Below are positions 44,420-58,000 of a stretch of DNA of 64,000 nt, piece after piece; the first letter of the stretch is position 1, and each line of letters opens with the position of its first letter. The DNA comes from Leptodontidium sp. MPI-SDFR-AT-0119 (Eukaryota > Ascomycota > Leotiomycetes > Helotiales > Leptodontidiaceae): positions 682,001 to 746,000 of the forward strand of contig JAHLEZ010000029.1 of NCBI GenBank assembly GCA_020726505.1, in the 5' to 3' direction. The notes under the pieces were generated by a model. That model was given only the letters and a program-made list of their open reading frames with translations. It ran no database searches and was not told the DNA's origin. Position numbers and translations under genes: made by a program.

Positions 44420-46050
44420 ATGTTGCGCCCGAGGACTTCGAGAAGCAAGACCGGCTGTCTTTGCTGTCGTCTAAGGAGGAAGAAATGCGATGAAGCCAAA
44501 CCGGCGTGCGACAACTGCACCAAATTACACCTTATCTGCTCCTGGGTCGACCCAGGTGAGTTTGCGTGGCGGAAAAGATTGGGGCTGTCTCCGACTGCTT
44601 CAATGCAACAATATTCGGAGATGGCGCTTGAACCCCTGACACCAGATTCCGGGATATATTTGGGGAGCAAACCACCGCACGACTCCTGTCAAACAGTGCA
44701 ATCATCATCCCCGTCATCGAGGTCACCAGACAACATTTACCACAACAACAATATACACTCTCTCGATGCACAACCTCCGCCGAGATTAACATCACCATCT
44801 TGTTCGTTCAGCTCTTCCTCGTTAATCGACCTACATCTTTCTGATGCCGCTGCCACACTTCTCAAAGTTTTCTTCGAATCTACCTGCCAACTACTCTTCA
44901 GCGTTCCGTCAGTCTCTCTCAGGACATTCAAGCAGCGAGTACTCCAGTTCGCACTCTCCGACAGCTTAATCATGAACGCCGTGCTTGGAGTCGGCGGCTT
45001 CCTTCCGAATTGCGATCAGATACACCATAAACTGGAAGCAGAGAGACTACGGCATTATGTTGCAGCCATCGAGGAATTAAAATCATCACTTGCCACTTGG
45101 ACTTCGAACTCTGCTCAAGAAGCATTGCGCTTGTTACTTGCCACTTCACTATTAAGTCTTAATGAGGTGAGCAGACTTTTGGGCTCTGTAGTCTGAGCGG
45201 AGACTCTTGGGCGCCACATAGCTGTTACTGATTGTATTAGTGCATTCGAGGCAATGAAAGTGGCTCTTTCTTCCAGCATCTCCAAGCCAACCACTATTTC
45301 GCCTCCATAGTCTTTGAGTCGCGTTGGGATCCAGACGACTCAACTTTCATTGGGATTCTCCTTGAACAGCATGCATACTGGCAACTGGCTTCTTGTCTTC
45401 GACTGGTTCCAAGTCAAACTCAGATTGATACACTTCGCCAATCACCTCTACTTCAACTCGATGGCTTGAGGCAAACCAAGACCTTTGGCGTTCTATTTGG
45501 ATCGGCATCATCGCTATATCAGTTGGCTCCTAGCATTTGCCAGCTCGCTATAAACCGCGAGCTTGAACTTACTACTGGAGACGATTTGGGATGTTTCGAA
45601 ACGATGGAGAGCTTAAGCGAAGCTGTCCGGGAATGGGAACATGAAGACACGAGAATCAATGACTGTGTAGATGGGACGGAGAGTATGGTCGCTGGCAAGG
45701 TTGTGCAGTTGACCATGCTCCTTTTCCTGTATTCTGCATATCACAAAGATCCCGTCTACCTACGAAGCATTTCCACACCCTTAGTTGATGAAGGTTTGGC
45801 TCAAATCACCATTCTCAAACACACCCCATGGATGAACTCACTTTTCTGGCCATTGATAGTTATTTCTACTCATGCCTCTACAGTGGAACATCAGGCAACT
45901 TGTATGGATGTTATACCGCAGGGCTTAATTCTTTGTGACCGAGTACGTGAATGCCTGCGCTGGCTTTGGGATGAACCAGGCACCACGTTCGGTTTGACTG
46001 GTTTCGAAACTGTGCTGAAGACCCATAAGGTCGACTTTGTATTTGGCTAA
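44420..46050 (+). CDS. Zn2Cys6 transcription factor, probable cluster regulator
   Basis: A fungal binuclear zinc-cluster activator with a Fungal_trans_2-like regulatory domain. Exons are 44420-45166 and 45241-46050; the 74-bp intron has GTGAGC donor and ATTAG acceptor, phase 0. The product is 518 residues. The zinc cluster is C13-x2-C16-x6-C23-x6-C30-x2-C33-x6-C40, preceded by basic TSRSKTG. A Ser-rich linker (QSSSPSSRSP, CSFSSSS) follows, then the helical middle domain (LHLSDAAATLLKVFFEST) running to the C-terminus near VRECLRWLWDEPG. It lies at the right end of the seven-gene island, directly before a full-length gypsy element. One copy of ATCTAAGCG in its own promoter and copies before all the other cluster genes make it the natural candidate to bind that motif. 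DNA specificity cannot be deduced from sequence alone. Confidence 0.92.
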
Positions 46051-46303
46051 ATGAAACGTATTGTACTTGATTTTCATGATCGTGTAACGGTCTGATTATT
46101 TATTCGCTGTAAATACAAAAGGTTATTAATCTTTGATAATTGCCTAACGTAGTAGATATCTAAGAAAAAGAGACTATATATACGCACGTAATAGACTTTA
46201 TAGGAAATAGGCGATTTAGATAAAAATTTATCTGGACTCGACAAGCGAGGCCTTTTGATTAGTAGTTTTTAAGTACTTTTTTGAAGTGCCTTGATACTCA
46301 AGC

Positions 46304-49300
46304 TGTTACGACTTACGATGCGCCTCGTATTCTAACCGACACGGGCTCGTAGTATCGCTGGCTATGCGACGGCGCTAAGCCCGATAAGGAAGACTAAGTG
46401 GCGAGCCTGCGATATATTGACGTAAACGGCACGCGACTACGCTAGGCCCTATTAGGAGGGTCCTTTATATATTTATACTCGAGCCCTCCCTTACGGAGAG
46501 CTCTTCTTTCCTCCTTGTCTTTTCTTCTCGATTCTAAGCGTAGCCTTAAGTCTAAATACAAAGCTTAAGTTAACTCGTCGTATTAACCTTTAGTTAGCCG
46601 TAATATAAGAAAAGACTAATACCCCTTCGCTATAAAGCGTTATATCTCACTTAATCTTACGCCTTGTCGACTTACTCTTATAATAAGTCAATAACGAGCC
46701 TTAATACCTTAGCCTATTCGATAAATAGGTACCTCTCTGCTTTAATAGTAAACTGTCCTAGAGAAAGCTAGATATTCTCTCATAGTTAACTTACCTTGCC
46801 GTAACTTAACGCGCGCCGTCGTTTTAGAACGTATGTCTAATTAATAAATCGATTAATAACCTCAAACACCCCCTAACCCCACCTTACTACCTTTGCCGAC
46901 CTCTCCCCCCCGCCGGCGAAGCTTTAGAGAAAGAAGCGCCCCTTTGCGGCTAGGTTTTACTGACATCCCCGTCCCTTCTATCGAGACTCTCTCAGAGGAA
47001 CTAGAGAGCTTTAATAGATTTGACTTAGACCTGGAGGACAAACCCTAGAGCTTCTTCGACGCATCGCCAGCGCCTACTAATATAAAGGACCTTACTCCCG
47101 CTTAACAAGTTAAAGTAGATTAACTGATCAAGGACTCCGTTAACTCCGCAGTCGCCGCCGCTATCACGCAGGCCCTCACTTAATATGTTATCAATAACCC
47201 TTACTAAGAGACTCGTACTTCTTCCCCTTCTAACTAATTAACGTGTGCTCTTACGGCGGACTTCTAGCTAACCGCCGACTATTACTTCCTGAAGTTAAAT
47301 TTTATTATCCCTGCCATCGAGCTTAATAAAGTCAAGTACCCCTATACCCCCTTTAGCGACTATAAAGGAGAAATTAAATACGACGCCTAAAAAATAAATA
47401 TAAAGCTCTTTATTTAAAAGTACTTAAGTAACTTCTTCACCGGCGAATCGTAAGTCTATACTTACTTTAAGTATACGAAGGGAGAAGCTAAGACTATTAT
47501 CTTTTAATAGATAGACCTTAATTTTACTAAAGACTTTAACGGAGCCGCCGACGTCTTAAAGGCTTTAGACTAGCGTTTCTTTAATTATAATTAAGTATAG
47601 GCCGCTAAGCTTAAGTATAACTAACTATAAATAAGTAATATAACTTATAATAAGTTTTATATAAAGTTCACGACATACGCGGCTACTAAGAAAATCTTAT
47701 TTAATTATTAGTTCGACGACGTATACGAGAAAGTCTCGGATAAGCTTAAGTACGACATCTGAACTAAGAAGTATAAATTCGCTAAAGACTATATAGCTCT
47801 TAATAAGTTCTTAGTTATCTTAGATCGCGAGCTATAAAATATCGCTGCCGGACGAGCTAATAGACGTATTACTACTATTGTTCGCGAAGCCCTTCAAGTC
47901 TCCTTTAATAATACTAATACTAGTAACTCGCGCGGTATTTTAAAGAAGGACAATTAGCGTTCGACTTCACTTACCCTTACTACTTATATATAGAGACTAC
48001 TGACTCTAAGACAGTCGTCAAATGTCCGCTAGTGTACGCCCTCTCCTTCGCCTGTCTTATGTTAACTTAAGTCCCTTATACCTCCTCTTACACTTAAGGA
48101 CGTCTCTTCCGACACTTGTCTTTACTATAATAAGACCGGCTATTAAGCTAGCGACTGCCCTAAGTGTCGTAGAGATCAGGCTCTTAATAAGTTAATTTCC
48201 GAGCTAGTCGTCGGCGAAGATCTAGAGACTAACGAGTTATTAAAAAACTCTTAAGCCGTAATAAAGACTTATACCTTAGTATAAGTTATAACTTATAAAA
48301 GGACTTAATATTTAATTTCTGTACTCTTATTAAAGGGCGACAATTCTTAATTAATATTAAACTAAGAAAGAATAAATTCTTTATTAAGACACTTATATAT
48401 ATTAATAGTAGAGTTAATATTTTTAGTATTATTAAAACCTCTTTTATATATTAACTCGTCAAGTAATTTAATATTTCTTTTATATCCCTCCCTTAACTAA
48501 TCGTCCTAACTAGTTATAATAATAAGAAAGGCAAGCTAATTAACACAGCCGTCTTACTTACTTTAATAATCGACCGCCGGCGAATTAACTTCCCCTTTTT
48601 AATAATTAACTTAAGAAACACTAACGTCTTAATTAGCCGAAAGTTCTTAGAGTATTACGACCTAAAGTAGTCGTATACTAAGAACCGTAATCGACTAAAA
48701 TAGTTATTAGATATACTTATTTAGCCGTACTTTAATTAGTAAGTCTTCGTCGACATTAACTGTTTTAATAAGTTAATCATTAAGTCTCACTAGCTTAATA
48801 CAGAACGAAGGGATACTCTTATAAACATAAATAACTACCGCCGGAGGCAAGCCAGGCTCGCGGCGCTCGACGATTCCCTTAAAATAAAGGTCTCTATATA
48901 ACTTATTATTAGCGTCTCGCCGACTCGACCCTTGAGTTTCGCTAGAGAAGTTAAGGAGCGCCTACGTGTTATAAAGGATTAATTAAACCCTCCGACATCC
49001 TGTGATTTAAGATTACTACTTAAGGACGGGAGAGCCTATAAAGCCTCCCTAGCGAATCACTAGTTAAAGGCGCTTATTATAAAGATTTTCCTTATATTAG
49101 TAATAATAATATCTATAACGTACTTCTAACTTAAGAAATCTAAAAGGAATAAAGTAAAACCCTTTGTGACATTAATATATAAGATTAACTAAGAGTTAAC
49201 TCGTCGCCGGCGAGAGGCCTTAAACTAACTAAGTGTTAAGCTTATATTAATAAATAGAGACTTAACCTTAGAGGAGGCCTTAAAGGCTAAGTACGCGTAA

Positions 49301-52300
49301 GATAACGAGTTAATAAGTAAGAAGCTCTTAGCGGAATATTAAGAGTATACCCCACTCTTCTCTCGGCGAGCCTTTAACAAGTTATTAAAGTATCGCTAAG
49401 GCGTAAATTACTAAATCGAGTTTACTAGAGAAAACGACTTGTCCTTTGAACTTCTCCGGCGTATAATTAAAAAACAGCTATTAAAGACTAAGTAGTATAT
49501 TATCGACAACTTATATAAAGGTTTTATTAAGCCCTTTAGCGCACTATATACGGCCCTTATTCTCTTCGCTAAAAAAGCCGACAGTAGTCTCTGGCTATAT
49601 GTCGACTACCGGAAGCTAAATACCCTATTAAAGAAGGACCTGTATTTAATTCTACTAATTAATAAGATAATAGCACACATTTATAAGGCAAGAGTCTTCA
49701 CAAAGCTCGATATTTAGTAAGCCTTCTATTATATTTATATGTCCCCTGAGAGCAAAGACTATACGACTTTTTACACTTAATATAACACGTATAAATATAA
49801 GGTCCTTCTTTTTAGCCTTATAAATAGTCCGGCGACTTTTTAGCGTTTTATTAATAATATCCTTATAAAATACCTCGACGACTTCTACGTGGTATATATA
49901 AATAATATCCTTATATATTCGTTTACTTTTAAGGAATATAAGGTCTATATTAAAAAGGTTATAGTAATATTATAAGTATACAGACTTTAGGCTAATATTA
50001 AGAAGTCTAAGTTTAACGTATAAAAGACTAAGTTCTTAGGATTTATTATTAAAGTTAATAGTATAAAAGTGGACTTAGAAAAGATTAGTGTAATTAAGGA
50101 TTAGCGATACGCCGACAATTTATAAGGTATATAAAGCTACTTTAGCTTTTATAACTTTTATTGCCGGTTTATTAAAGACTATAGTCGTATTATACGACCT
50201 CTCACGATACTCACTAGAAAGGACGTTCCCTTTAAATTCGATAGTGCTTATAAAGACACTTAAGAAATTCTCTAGGAAGCCCTTTAATCTACGCCGGTTC
50301 TTTGTTACTACGACCTTACTAAATAAACACGGCTAAAGACCGACTCTTCCGACAGAGTCGTTACTAGGGTTCTATTTTAACTTTAAGAGGACGATACCTT
50401 TTACTTTATAAGATATTTCTTTAAGACTATAATAGACCCTAAGCTTAACTACTTAATCTATAATAAAGAAATACTAGTAATTTTTTAGTTATTTAAGTAA
50501 TATCGCTTAAAGCTCTTAAGTGCTTAAAAAAATGTTCTTGTTTATATAAACTACTAAGCTTTAAAGTACTTTATAATTACTAAGGACCTCACAGCTAAGC
50601 AGGCTCAATAGGCTAAGTTCTTTATAAACTTTTACTTCACAATTATATATTATATTAAGACGACTAATACGTTAACTAACACCTTATCTCGACGAAATCA
50701 AGACTTTATAACTACAGAGGCACATAAGCGGGCTATCCGTAGTTAATAGTTAATTCTTACTAATAAAATTAACTCGTAAGTCGCTAGCGACCTTTAACTC
50801 TCTACTGTTGATCTTATAAACGCTTATATCGAAGTCGTGGAAACGATACCCTTAGCACTTATAGACGCTATAATCCTAGATCGCGATACTAAGACACGTG
50901 ACGAGTTAGAGCCAGAGCTAGAGTCGAATACAGGAGTACTAATCGACTCAGAGACGCCTACCGCGGAAGAGCTAGACCTTAACTCTATAGTAATATATAA
51001 TATCGCGGAATACGACGTTATTAATTAAGTATTCCTGACTAATAAGTCGTCTCCCTCGCTAAAGCCCCTCTAATAAAAAGTTAGAGAGTAATCGCTAAAT
51101 TATAAGCTAGTAAATAATAGGTTACTTTTATAAGGCCGCCTAGAAGTGCCCTTAAAACTATTAGAGCTTTATATAACACTTATTCGCTATATATATTCCT
51201 AACTTTTAGTAATACACGCGGGGATTAGAAAGATAAAGGCATTACTAAGTCGTAAATATTATTAGAACGGCCTTACCACGGACATAGCTCGATATATAAC
51301 AAACTATAGTTACTCTTAATAAAAAGCCTGTAAGGATAAGACTCCTAGTTTCCTTTACCCCTTACTAATCCCTACTCGGCTATATTAATACCTTATAATA
51401 GACTTTATAAAGCTATTACTAAATAAGTACAGCTATAACTTCGTTATAGTTATTATCGACCGCTTATTTAAAAAGTTAGTCTTAATACTTTATAATAATA
51501 TAATTACGGCGAAAGGCATAGTTATCCTCTTCCTCGTCTATTAAACTCGACACTTCAGTATACTAGACTCTATTGTCTTAAACTAAAGGCCTCAATTCGT
51601 CTCCTCCTTTTAGAAAGAGTATTATTATATCCTTAAGACTAAAGTAAAGTTAACGATAGTATATAACTTAAACGTTAACGGCTAAATAAAAGTGACAAAC
51701 TAATATATTAAGTAGCGGCTTTGTTCTCTTTACTACTATTACTAAGACAATTAGAGCGACCTCTTACTAATTATAGATATTACTTAATTAACGTTACCGC
51801 ATAAGTCCTTAGGCCGCTTATCCCCTTTTTAATTACTTAACGGCGTTAAACTAAGGACTTCTTAAGACTTAATTAACTTAGAGCCGCCGGCTATAATAAT
51901 AAAGAAACTTAACCGCGAGGAAGCTTTATAAGTAGCCTTACGAATAAAGGAGGTTATAGAAGTCGCCTAGTCGTCCCTAAAGGATTAATAAGAGAAAATA
52001 AAACGACTAACGAACCGTGGGCGATACGCCGTTAATTAAAACGTTAGTGACTTAATACTAGTCGACACTCAGAACTAGAACGTCGACCGACCCTCAAAGA
52101 AGCTGTCTAATAAGTAATACAGCCCGGTCAAGGTAATCGCTAAGGAAGGAGAGAACTAGAGAGTTGAGCTACTAGAGGACTAGTTAATTTACCTTGTCTT
52201 TTACTTACACTCACTTTATAAATACGTCGACGACCCCCTACTAAGATAAGCTAAAGCTACGCCGGCACTTATTTAATTATTACTAAAATAAGATAAGTGG

Positions 52301-52893
52301 GAAATTAAAGGCATCCTTGGCTCTAAGGTTATACAAAATAAGCTATTTTATTATATTAAGTAACTAAGCGCCGACGAAGACTTAAAGTAATACTTATACT
52401 TAAACACTATAACGGCTCCGTATATAATTAAGAGGTTCTATTTAAAGTATCTAAAGGCCAAAGGCCCGCTAAGAGCTCTCCTAAAGTGGCTAGAGGCTTA
52501 TAACGCTAGTATCAATAACTATAACGACTTAAAAGACGACATAATTATAACTACAACTGCGCAGACGCAGTTTTTTAAGAGGGGGGAGTAATATTATAAC
52601 TTACGATGCGCCTCGTATTTTAACTAACACGGGCTCGTAATATCGCTAGCTATGCGACGGCGCTAAGCCTGATAGGGAAGACTAAGTGGCGAGCCTACGA
52701 CATATTAATATAAACGGCACGCGATTACGCTAAGCCCTATTAAGAGGGTCCTTCATATATTTATACTCGAGCCCTCCCTTATAGAAAGCTCTCCTTTCCT
52801 CTTTGTCTTTTCTTCTCGATTCTAAGCGTAGCCTTAAGTCCAAATATAAAGCTTGAGTCAACTCGCCGTATTAACCTTTGGCCAGCCGTAACA
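46304..52893 (+). mobile_element. full-length Ty3/gypsy retrotransposon, RIP-degraded
   Basis: A 6,590-bp element flanked by the perfect 5-bp duplication CAAGC (46299-46303 and 52894-52898). Both LTRs are 302 bp (46304-46605 and 52592-52893) with ends TGTTACG/CGTAACA; mutated bases in each copy are C-to-T or G-to-A. A polypurine tract (AAGAGGGGGGAGTAA) directly precedes the 3' LTR. The plus strand keeps readable gag zinc-knuckle remnants (DTCLYYNKTGY near 48115), reverse transcriptase (LYVDYRKLN near 49590; KYLDDFYVVYINNILIYS near 49870), RNase H, a stop-free acidic stretch at 50837-51028 between RNase H and integrase, integrase, and a chromodomain-like C-terminus (IKGILGSKVIQNKLFYYIK near 52300). 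Many TAG/TAA codons make it non-functional. It inserted about 250 bp beyond the regulator gene. Confidence 0.92.
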
Positions 52894-52898
52894 CAAGC

Positions 52899-53070
52899 TG
52901 AAAGGAATACTAAAATAAAGCTCGACGTATAAGACGTATTTTAATAGTTCTAAAATCGATTCCAATTAATTAACGCTAATCCCCTTTTATATTATATTTT
53001 AATTTCTAACGTTAGTCTTTATTTTATAATATTATATATATATACACTCGGCAACTTTATTACCGTTTTA
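52899..53070. other. AT-rich spacer between retroelements
   Basis: Short AT-rich DNA between the gypsy element and the next TRIM-like element, with no identifiable feature. Confidence 0.5.
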
Positions 53071-53075
53071 AGTAT

Positions 53076-54034
53076 TATAAAGGGGACAAAGCCTAATCGT
53101 ATTAATAAAAGAGCTAAAAGTAGTATTCGTTATATATGTTTTGTAAATACAACTCTATAGCTAATAGCCGGCTATATAAAGGAGTAGTCAAGTTAGTTAA
53201 TAAACTCTCACGTGCTATCCCTATTACATCCGTCCCTTTCTTTAAAGGCTTTGCCTGCCCTTAGGTAGTTATTTAACCTTAAACCTGATTTTTAATATTA
53301 TTTAAACATTTAGTTATAATATAATTTATATATAAAAACTAGTAATATATAAATAACTTATTTATCTTTCGGATACCTTAGTGAAAGGGGGATTAAATAT
53401 ATATATATATATATATTAAAGTATATAAAGTATTAAAGTATAAAAATATTATATATAATATAAAGTCGAAGAGATAGCTTATAAAGGTATATCAAAAGAG
53501 ATAAGTAGTCGTAAAAGTGAGGTAAGTTAAGAAGAGCTTATAAAGGCTATCGAAGAAGGTATATATAATACTGCTCGGCAAAGAAGGCTAAGTTAATAGT
53601 TTTCTAAAGGTATTATTGTCGTATAATAAGAGCTAAAGAGTACTTAACGAAAGGAGAAGTATTAGAAGAGGAAGTGTACGTCGGGTAAGTACGAAGGTAT
53701 TATATACGGAGGTATTGTCGTGTATAAAAGCATCGTATACAAAAGTATCGTATACGAGAGGTATATCTTTATATTTCGTTAAACTTAATTACAAATCGAA
53801 GAGAAGAGGTTTTAAGTGTTTAAGGGCCTTCGACTAAAGATACACACGCGTATCTTAATACTTTCTGTGTAAGTTACTAAAATGTGAAGGGGACAAAGTC
53901 TAATCGTATTAATAAAAGAGCCAAAAGTAGTATTTGTTATATATATTCTGTGGATATAACTCTATAGCTGGCAACCGGCTATATAAAGGGGTAGTCAAGT
54001 CAGCTGACAAGCTCTCACGTGCCATCCCTACCAC
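53076..54034 (+). mobile_element. TRIM-like non-autonomous LTR element, copy 1
   Basis: Two direct repeats of 152 bp (53076-53227 and 53883-54034) bracket about 655 bp of internal DNA with no pol genes. The right repeat begins TGTGAAGGGGACAAAG and ends CCATCCCTACCAC; the left is the same sequence with G-to-A and C-to-T changes. AGTAT flanks both sides (53071-53075 and 54035-54039), a 5-bp target duplication. The internal part includes a TA microsatellite (near 53400) and short degenerate repeats of a CGAAGGCATCGT-type unit near 53690-53760. The size, direct terminal repeats and lack of coding capacity fit a terminal-repeat retrotransposon in miniature. Confidence 0.75.
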
Positions 54035-54136
54035 AGTATAATCCTTCCCTTAGCCTTTTATTAAAAAAACTAACTAGTCTTCGTACGTTAGAACATAACT
54101 GGCGCTAAAAAGTATCTTAATACTATAGTAGACTAG

Positions 54137-55056
54137 TGTTACGGCTGGCAAAAGGTTGATACGGCGAGTTGACTTTAGCTGTGTATTTAGGCCTCTAGCT
54201 ACGCTTAGAATCGAGAAGAAAAGACAAAGAGGAAAAGAGAGCTTTTTATAAGGGAGGGCTTAAGTATAAATATATAAAGGACCCTCTTAATAAGGCCTAG
54301 CGTAGTCGAGTGTTATTCACGTTAATATATTACAGGCTTACTACTTAGTTTTCCTTATTAGGCTTAGCGCCGTCGCATAGCTAGCGATACTACGAGCCCG
54401 TGTCGGTTAAAATACGAGGCGTATCGTAAGTCGTAATATTACCCCCCCCCCCTTTCCCAAAAAATTGTGTCCGCGTAATTATAACTATAACTGTATCGTC
54501 TTTTAAGTCGTTATAGTCGTCGATACTAGTGTTATAAGCCTTTATTTAGCCACTTTGGGAGAGCTCTTAGCGATCCTTTAACATTAAAATACTTTAAGTA
54601 GAACTTTTTAATTATATATAGAGTTATTATAATGTTAAGTATAAGTATTACTTTAAGTCTTTATTAACGCCTAGTTACTTAATATAATAAAATAGCTTAT
54701 TTTATATAACCTTAAAGCTAAGGATGCCTTTAATTTCCCACTTATCTTATTTAAGTAATAACTAAATAAGTGCCGGCGTAACTTTAACTTATCTTAATAA
54801 AAAGTTATTAACGTACTTGCGGAGCGAGTGTAAGTGGAAAACGGGGTAAATTAACTAGTCCTTTAGTAGTTTAACTCTTTAACTCTCTTCTTCCTTAGTA
54901 ATTACTTTAATTAAGCCGTATTACTTATTAAAGAGCTTTTTTAAGGGTCAGTCGATATTCTAGTTTTAAGTGTCGACTAATATTAAGTCATTAACGTCTT
55001 AATTAACAGCGCGTCGTTCACGATTTATTAGTTATTTTATTTTCTTTTATTAATCT
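54137..55056 (-). mobile_element. second copy of the gypsy family, 3' part, inverted
   Basis: The same family as the element at 46.3-52.9 kb, in opposite orientation. A 302-bp LTR occupies 54137-54438, ending with the complement of the polypurine tract (TTACCCCCCCCCCCCCTTTCCC) and then the chromodomain/integrase 3' region. Homology stops at 55056, where another LTR has been inserted, at a point equivalent to about 51.98 kb in the full-length copy. Confidence 0.82.
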
Positions 55057-58000
55057 TGTGACGCTTGCCCTAAAAAGACGGCAATCACGTGTAACTGACG
55101 CCTCACATATTAATACTAAACATATAACGATACTAAGCATTAACTTAGAATCTACAACTACAGAAGAAAGAAAGTAAGGAAAGAATAAGTCTATATATAA
55201 GAGGTTAATATACTTAGTACTATAGTAATCTCGGTACGTCCCGATTAGGCAGTACTAAGTAGAGCCGGTGGAAATAAGGCTTTAGACAGCGACAGTCGTC
55301 ACACTACCCCCCCCTCTGGAAAAAGCTCGTCCTCGAGCGTTAGTCTATCTCTTTATTACTATCGAGGTCGTCGTAGTCGTTAATACCATTTTCCCATACT
55401 TTGATCTATTTAGGTAGCTTAGTAGGGTGACTGAAGTGGAAATCCCTGACTTTGTATAGAGCGTACTTGAGGTCAGAGGCGTCGTATTAGTCTAAGTTAA
55501 CGTCTTGATTAAGCCAAGTGACATAGTAAGATAGAGTCTTGCCCTTCTTACGGTAAGCAAGTACTTCTTTTAATTCCTACTTATCGTCGCTTATAATATT
55601 AATCAGCGGGGGGGCATCTTATACTTGGCCTAATAGGGGATCGTTAGGGTCTCGGCGTAGCTTACTAGCTAGAAAGACATTATAGGCCTTTATATTCGCT
55701 AGTAATTCTAAGCGGTACAAGTGTCTTACCTTCTCGAGTACTCTAAATAGTCCATTAGTCGGCATATTTACTTCTTAAATAGATAGAGTGTCTTGAAGTA
55801 GCGTATGTCAAGTTAGACTAAGTTGTCGTTATTAAAGTCGATATTATAGCGAGAGGCGTTATAAGACCTAATTATCTTAACTTAAGCCACAATAAGGTTC
55901 GACTGAGTTATGTCTTATACTTTCTTATAGCGTTAAGTATAATTAATAGCTTATTAAGTGTTTAACTTGTTAGTAGAAGTAATTAAGTCTAATAAGTTAA
56001 TTTTCTAGTCTTAATCTGTACGTAATACGTATTTATAGACTATCTCAAATAAAGAGAGTCCCCCTAGGGAATCGTGTAGGAGGGACATCTAGGCGTAGTT
56101 TATAATAGGGAAGTACTTTAACTAGTCGTCTTAATAATACGTAATAAAAGGTTAGAGTCGTTTCTATAAGTATTAATTATATACTTTAGTCTAGCTATTT
56201 ATTTGTAAGTAGTTAGTAGCGGACAACTGTCTCTTAGTTCTAAGGATCTTGCCAAGGGCAGTCTAAAACCTAGAGACAAACTAGGGCCTTTTATTAAAAG
56301 TAATAATTAAAGGAGCGCCAAAGTAATAATATATATAATATATATATAATAGTTAACTTCTGAGTATCTGTCGTCTTCTAGCAAGGGATATTAATAGCTT
56401 GTTTATTAAATCTATCTATAAAGACGAGGATATTGTCGAATCTATACTTGTCTTTATTAAAGGAGTAATAGTCTACTATAATATGTTCTTATAGTCTAAA
56501 TAAAACAAGGAGAAGATAAAGGAATCTAGGCTTTTTATCTTAGGGGACTTGAATTCGTTAGTAGGTATAACAATTGCGGCAGTATTATTAGACTGTCGAC
56601 GTGATTCCGTGCCACTAGTACTAAAAAGAGAGTATTTAAATCGTCTTCTTAGCACTAAGGTACACTATAGTGACTTAATTATAGACCTCTCATATAAGGA
56701 GAGTTTAGAAGTGATTAATATCGAGGACTAAGAGGCGGCCGTCGTAGAGTAGGAGGTCACCCACTAAGCTGAGTTTACCTGGAGAGCTTGATATAGCTTA
56801 CTTACGTAGAGCCTATAAGGAAGGAGCAGTGCGATTAGCCTCTAGGATTTACTATATAATAAAGAATATTAGTATAAGGGCAACGAGCTTAACGTCGGCT
56901 ACTAGCGCGTTAGCGTCGTTAGGCGGCCGTAACTTTATAGACAGTAAGTTAAAGTTAACTTAGTCTTAGTGTAAGAGTTATTAAAAGCGTTAAGTCTTCT
57001 TCGTAAAGTTCTATTAATTTAACTCGTTTAGCTTATGGGAAAGTGCGTTTATTAAGGGGTTATAGATTCTAGGGCGGTACGTAATTATGAAATTATAGTC
57101 TGCTAGAAGCTCTACTTATTATGCTTGCTTAGTATTTAACTGCTTAAAGGTTATAAAGTATTCTAAGGCCTTATAGTCTGTTATAACACAGACTTAGTAG
57201 GGGGCTCTTACTAACTTAACACGCTAGTGCTTAAAGGATCTAATAATAGCTAGTATTTCTTTGTTATATATTACGTAATTAAGCTTAATAAGTAATATAG
57301 TTTTTGAAAAGAAAGTAATAAGGAACTAGTTATCGCCGTGTTATTAAGAAAGGACTCTGGCTATAATACTATTACTAGTATCCGTCTTTAGGAGGCAAGG
57401 TAAGTCTTGTCGGTAGTGTCTCAAGAGAGGCGCGGACGTGAGAGTATATTTTAGGAGGTCGAAGGCGTCTTCGTACTTTATAATAAAGTAGAAGGGAATG
57501 TTATTCTTAGTTAATTAAATAAGAGGTTTTACTATAATACCGTAGTCGCGGATAAATCTCTAGTAAAAGTTATAAAAACTAAGGAAGGACTATATACTTT
57601 TAATAGAGCTAAAGTAAGTCTATTCACGAATAATAGAGACCTTCTCGGGATTAACTTTTAGGCCAAAAGTTAATATAATAAATCCTAAGTACTTAGTTTA
57701 TATTACTCTAAACTTATATTTCTTTAGGTCGGCCTATAACCTAATATCGTATAGGCGTTGAAGTACCTTTTTAACATAAAGCTAGTGTTATAAGGGGTCC
57801 TTAGAGTGCCCCCATTCTCTTTGTTAAGAAGCCGAATGGCTCCCTGTGGTTATATATTGATTTCTAAGTACTGAATTCCCTTACTCGAAAGGACTGATAC
57901 CCCCTACCTCTGATTGATGAGACCTTAGCTCGTATAATTAACGCTCGTATCTTTACTAAATTAGACATTTGTTAAGCTTTTTACTAAATCTAAATAAACT

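Noticed and set aside
46533..46541. TTCTAAGCG in the gypsy LTRs (also near 52821 and 54204) as a cluster motif
   Set aside because: It differs at the first base and lies in transposon DNA, so it is not counted among the 12 sites.
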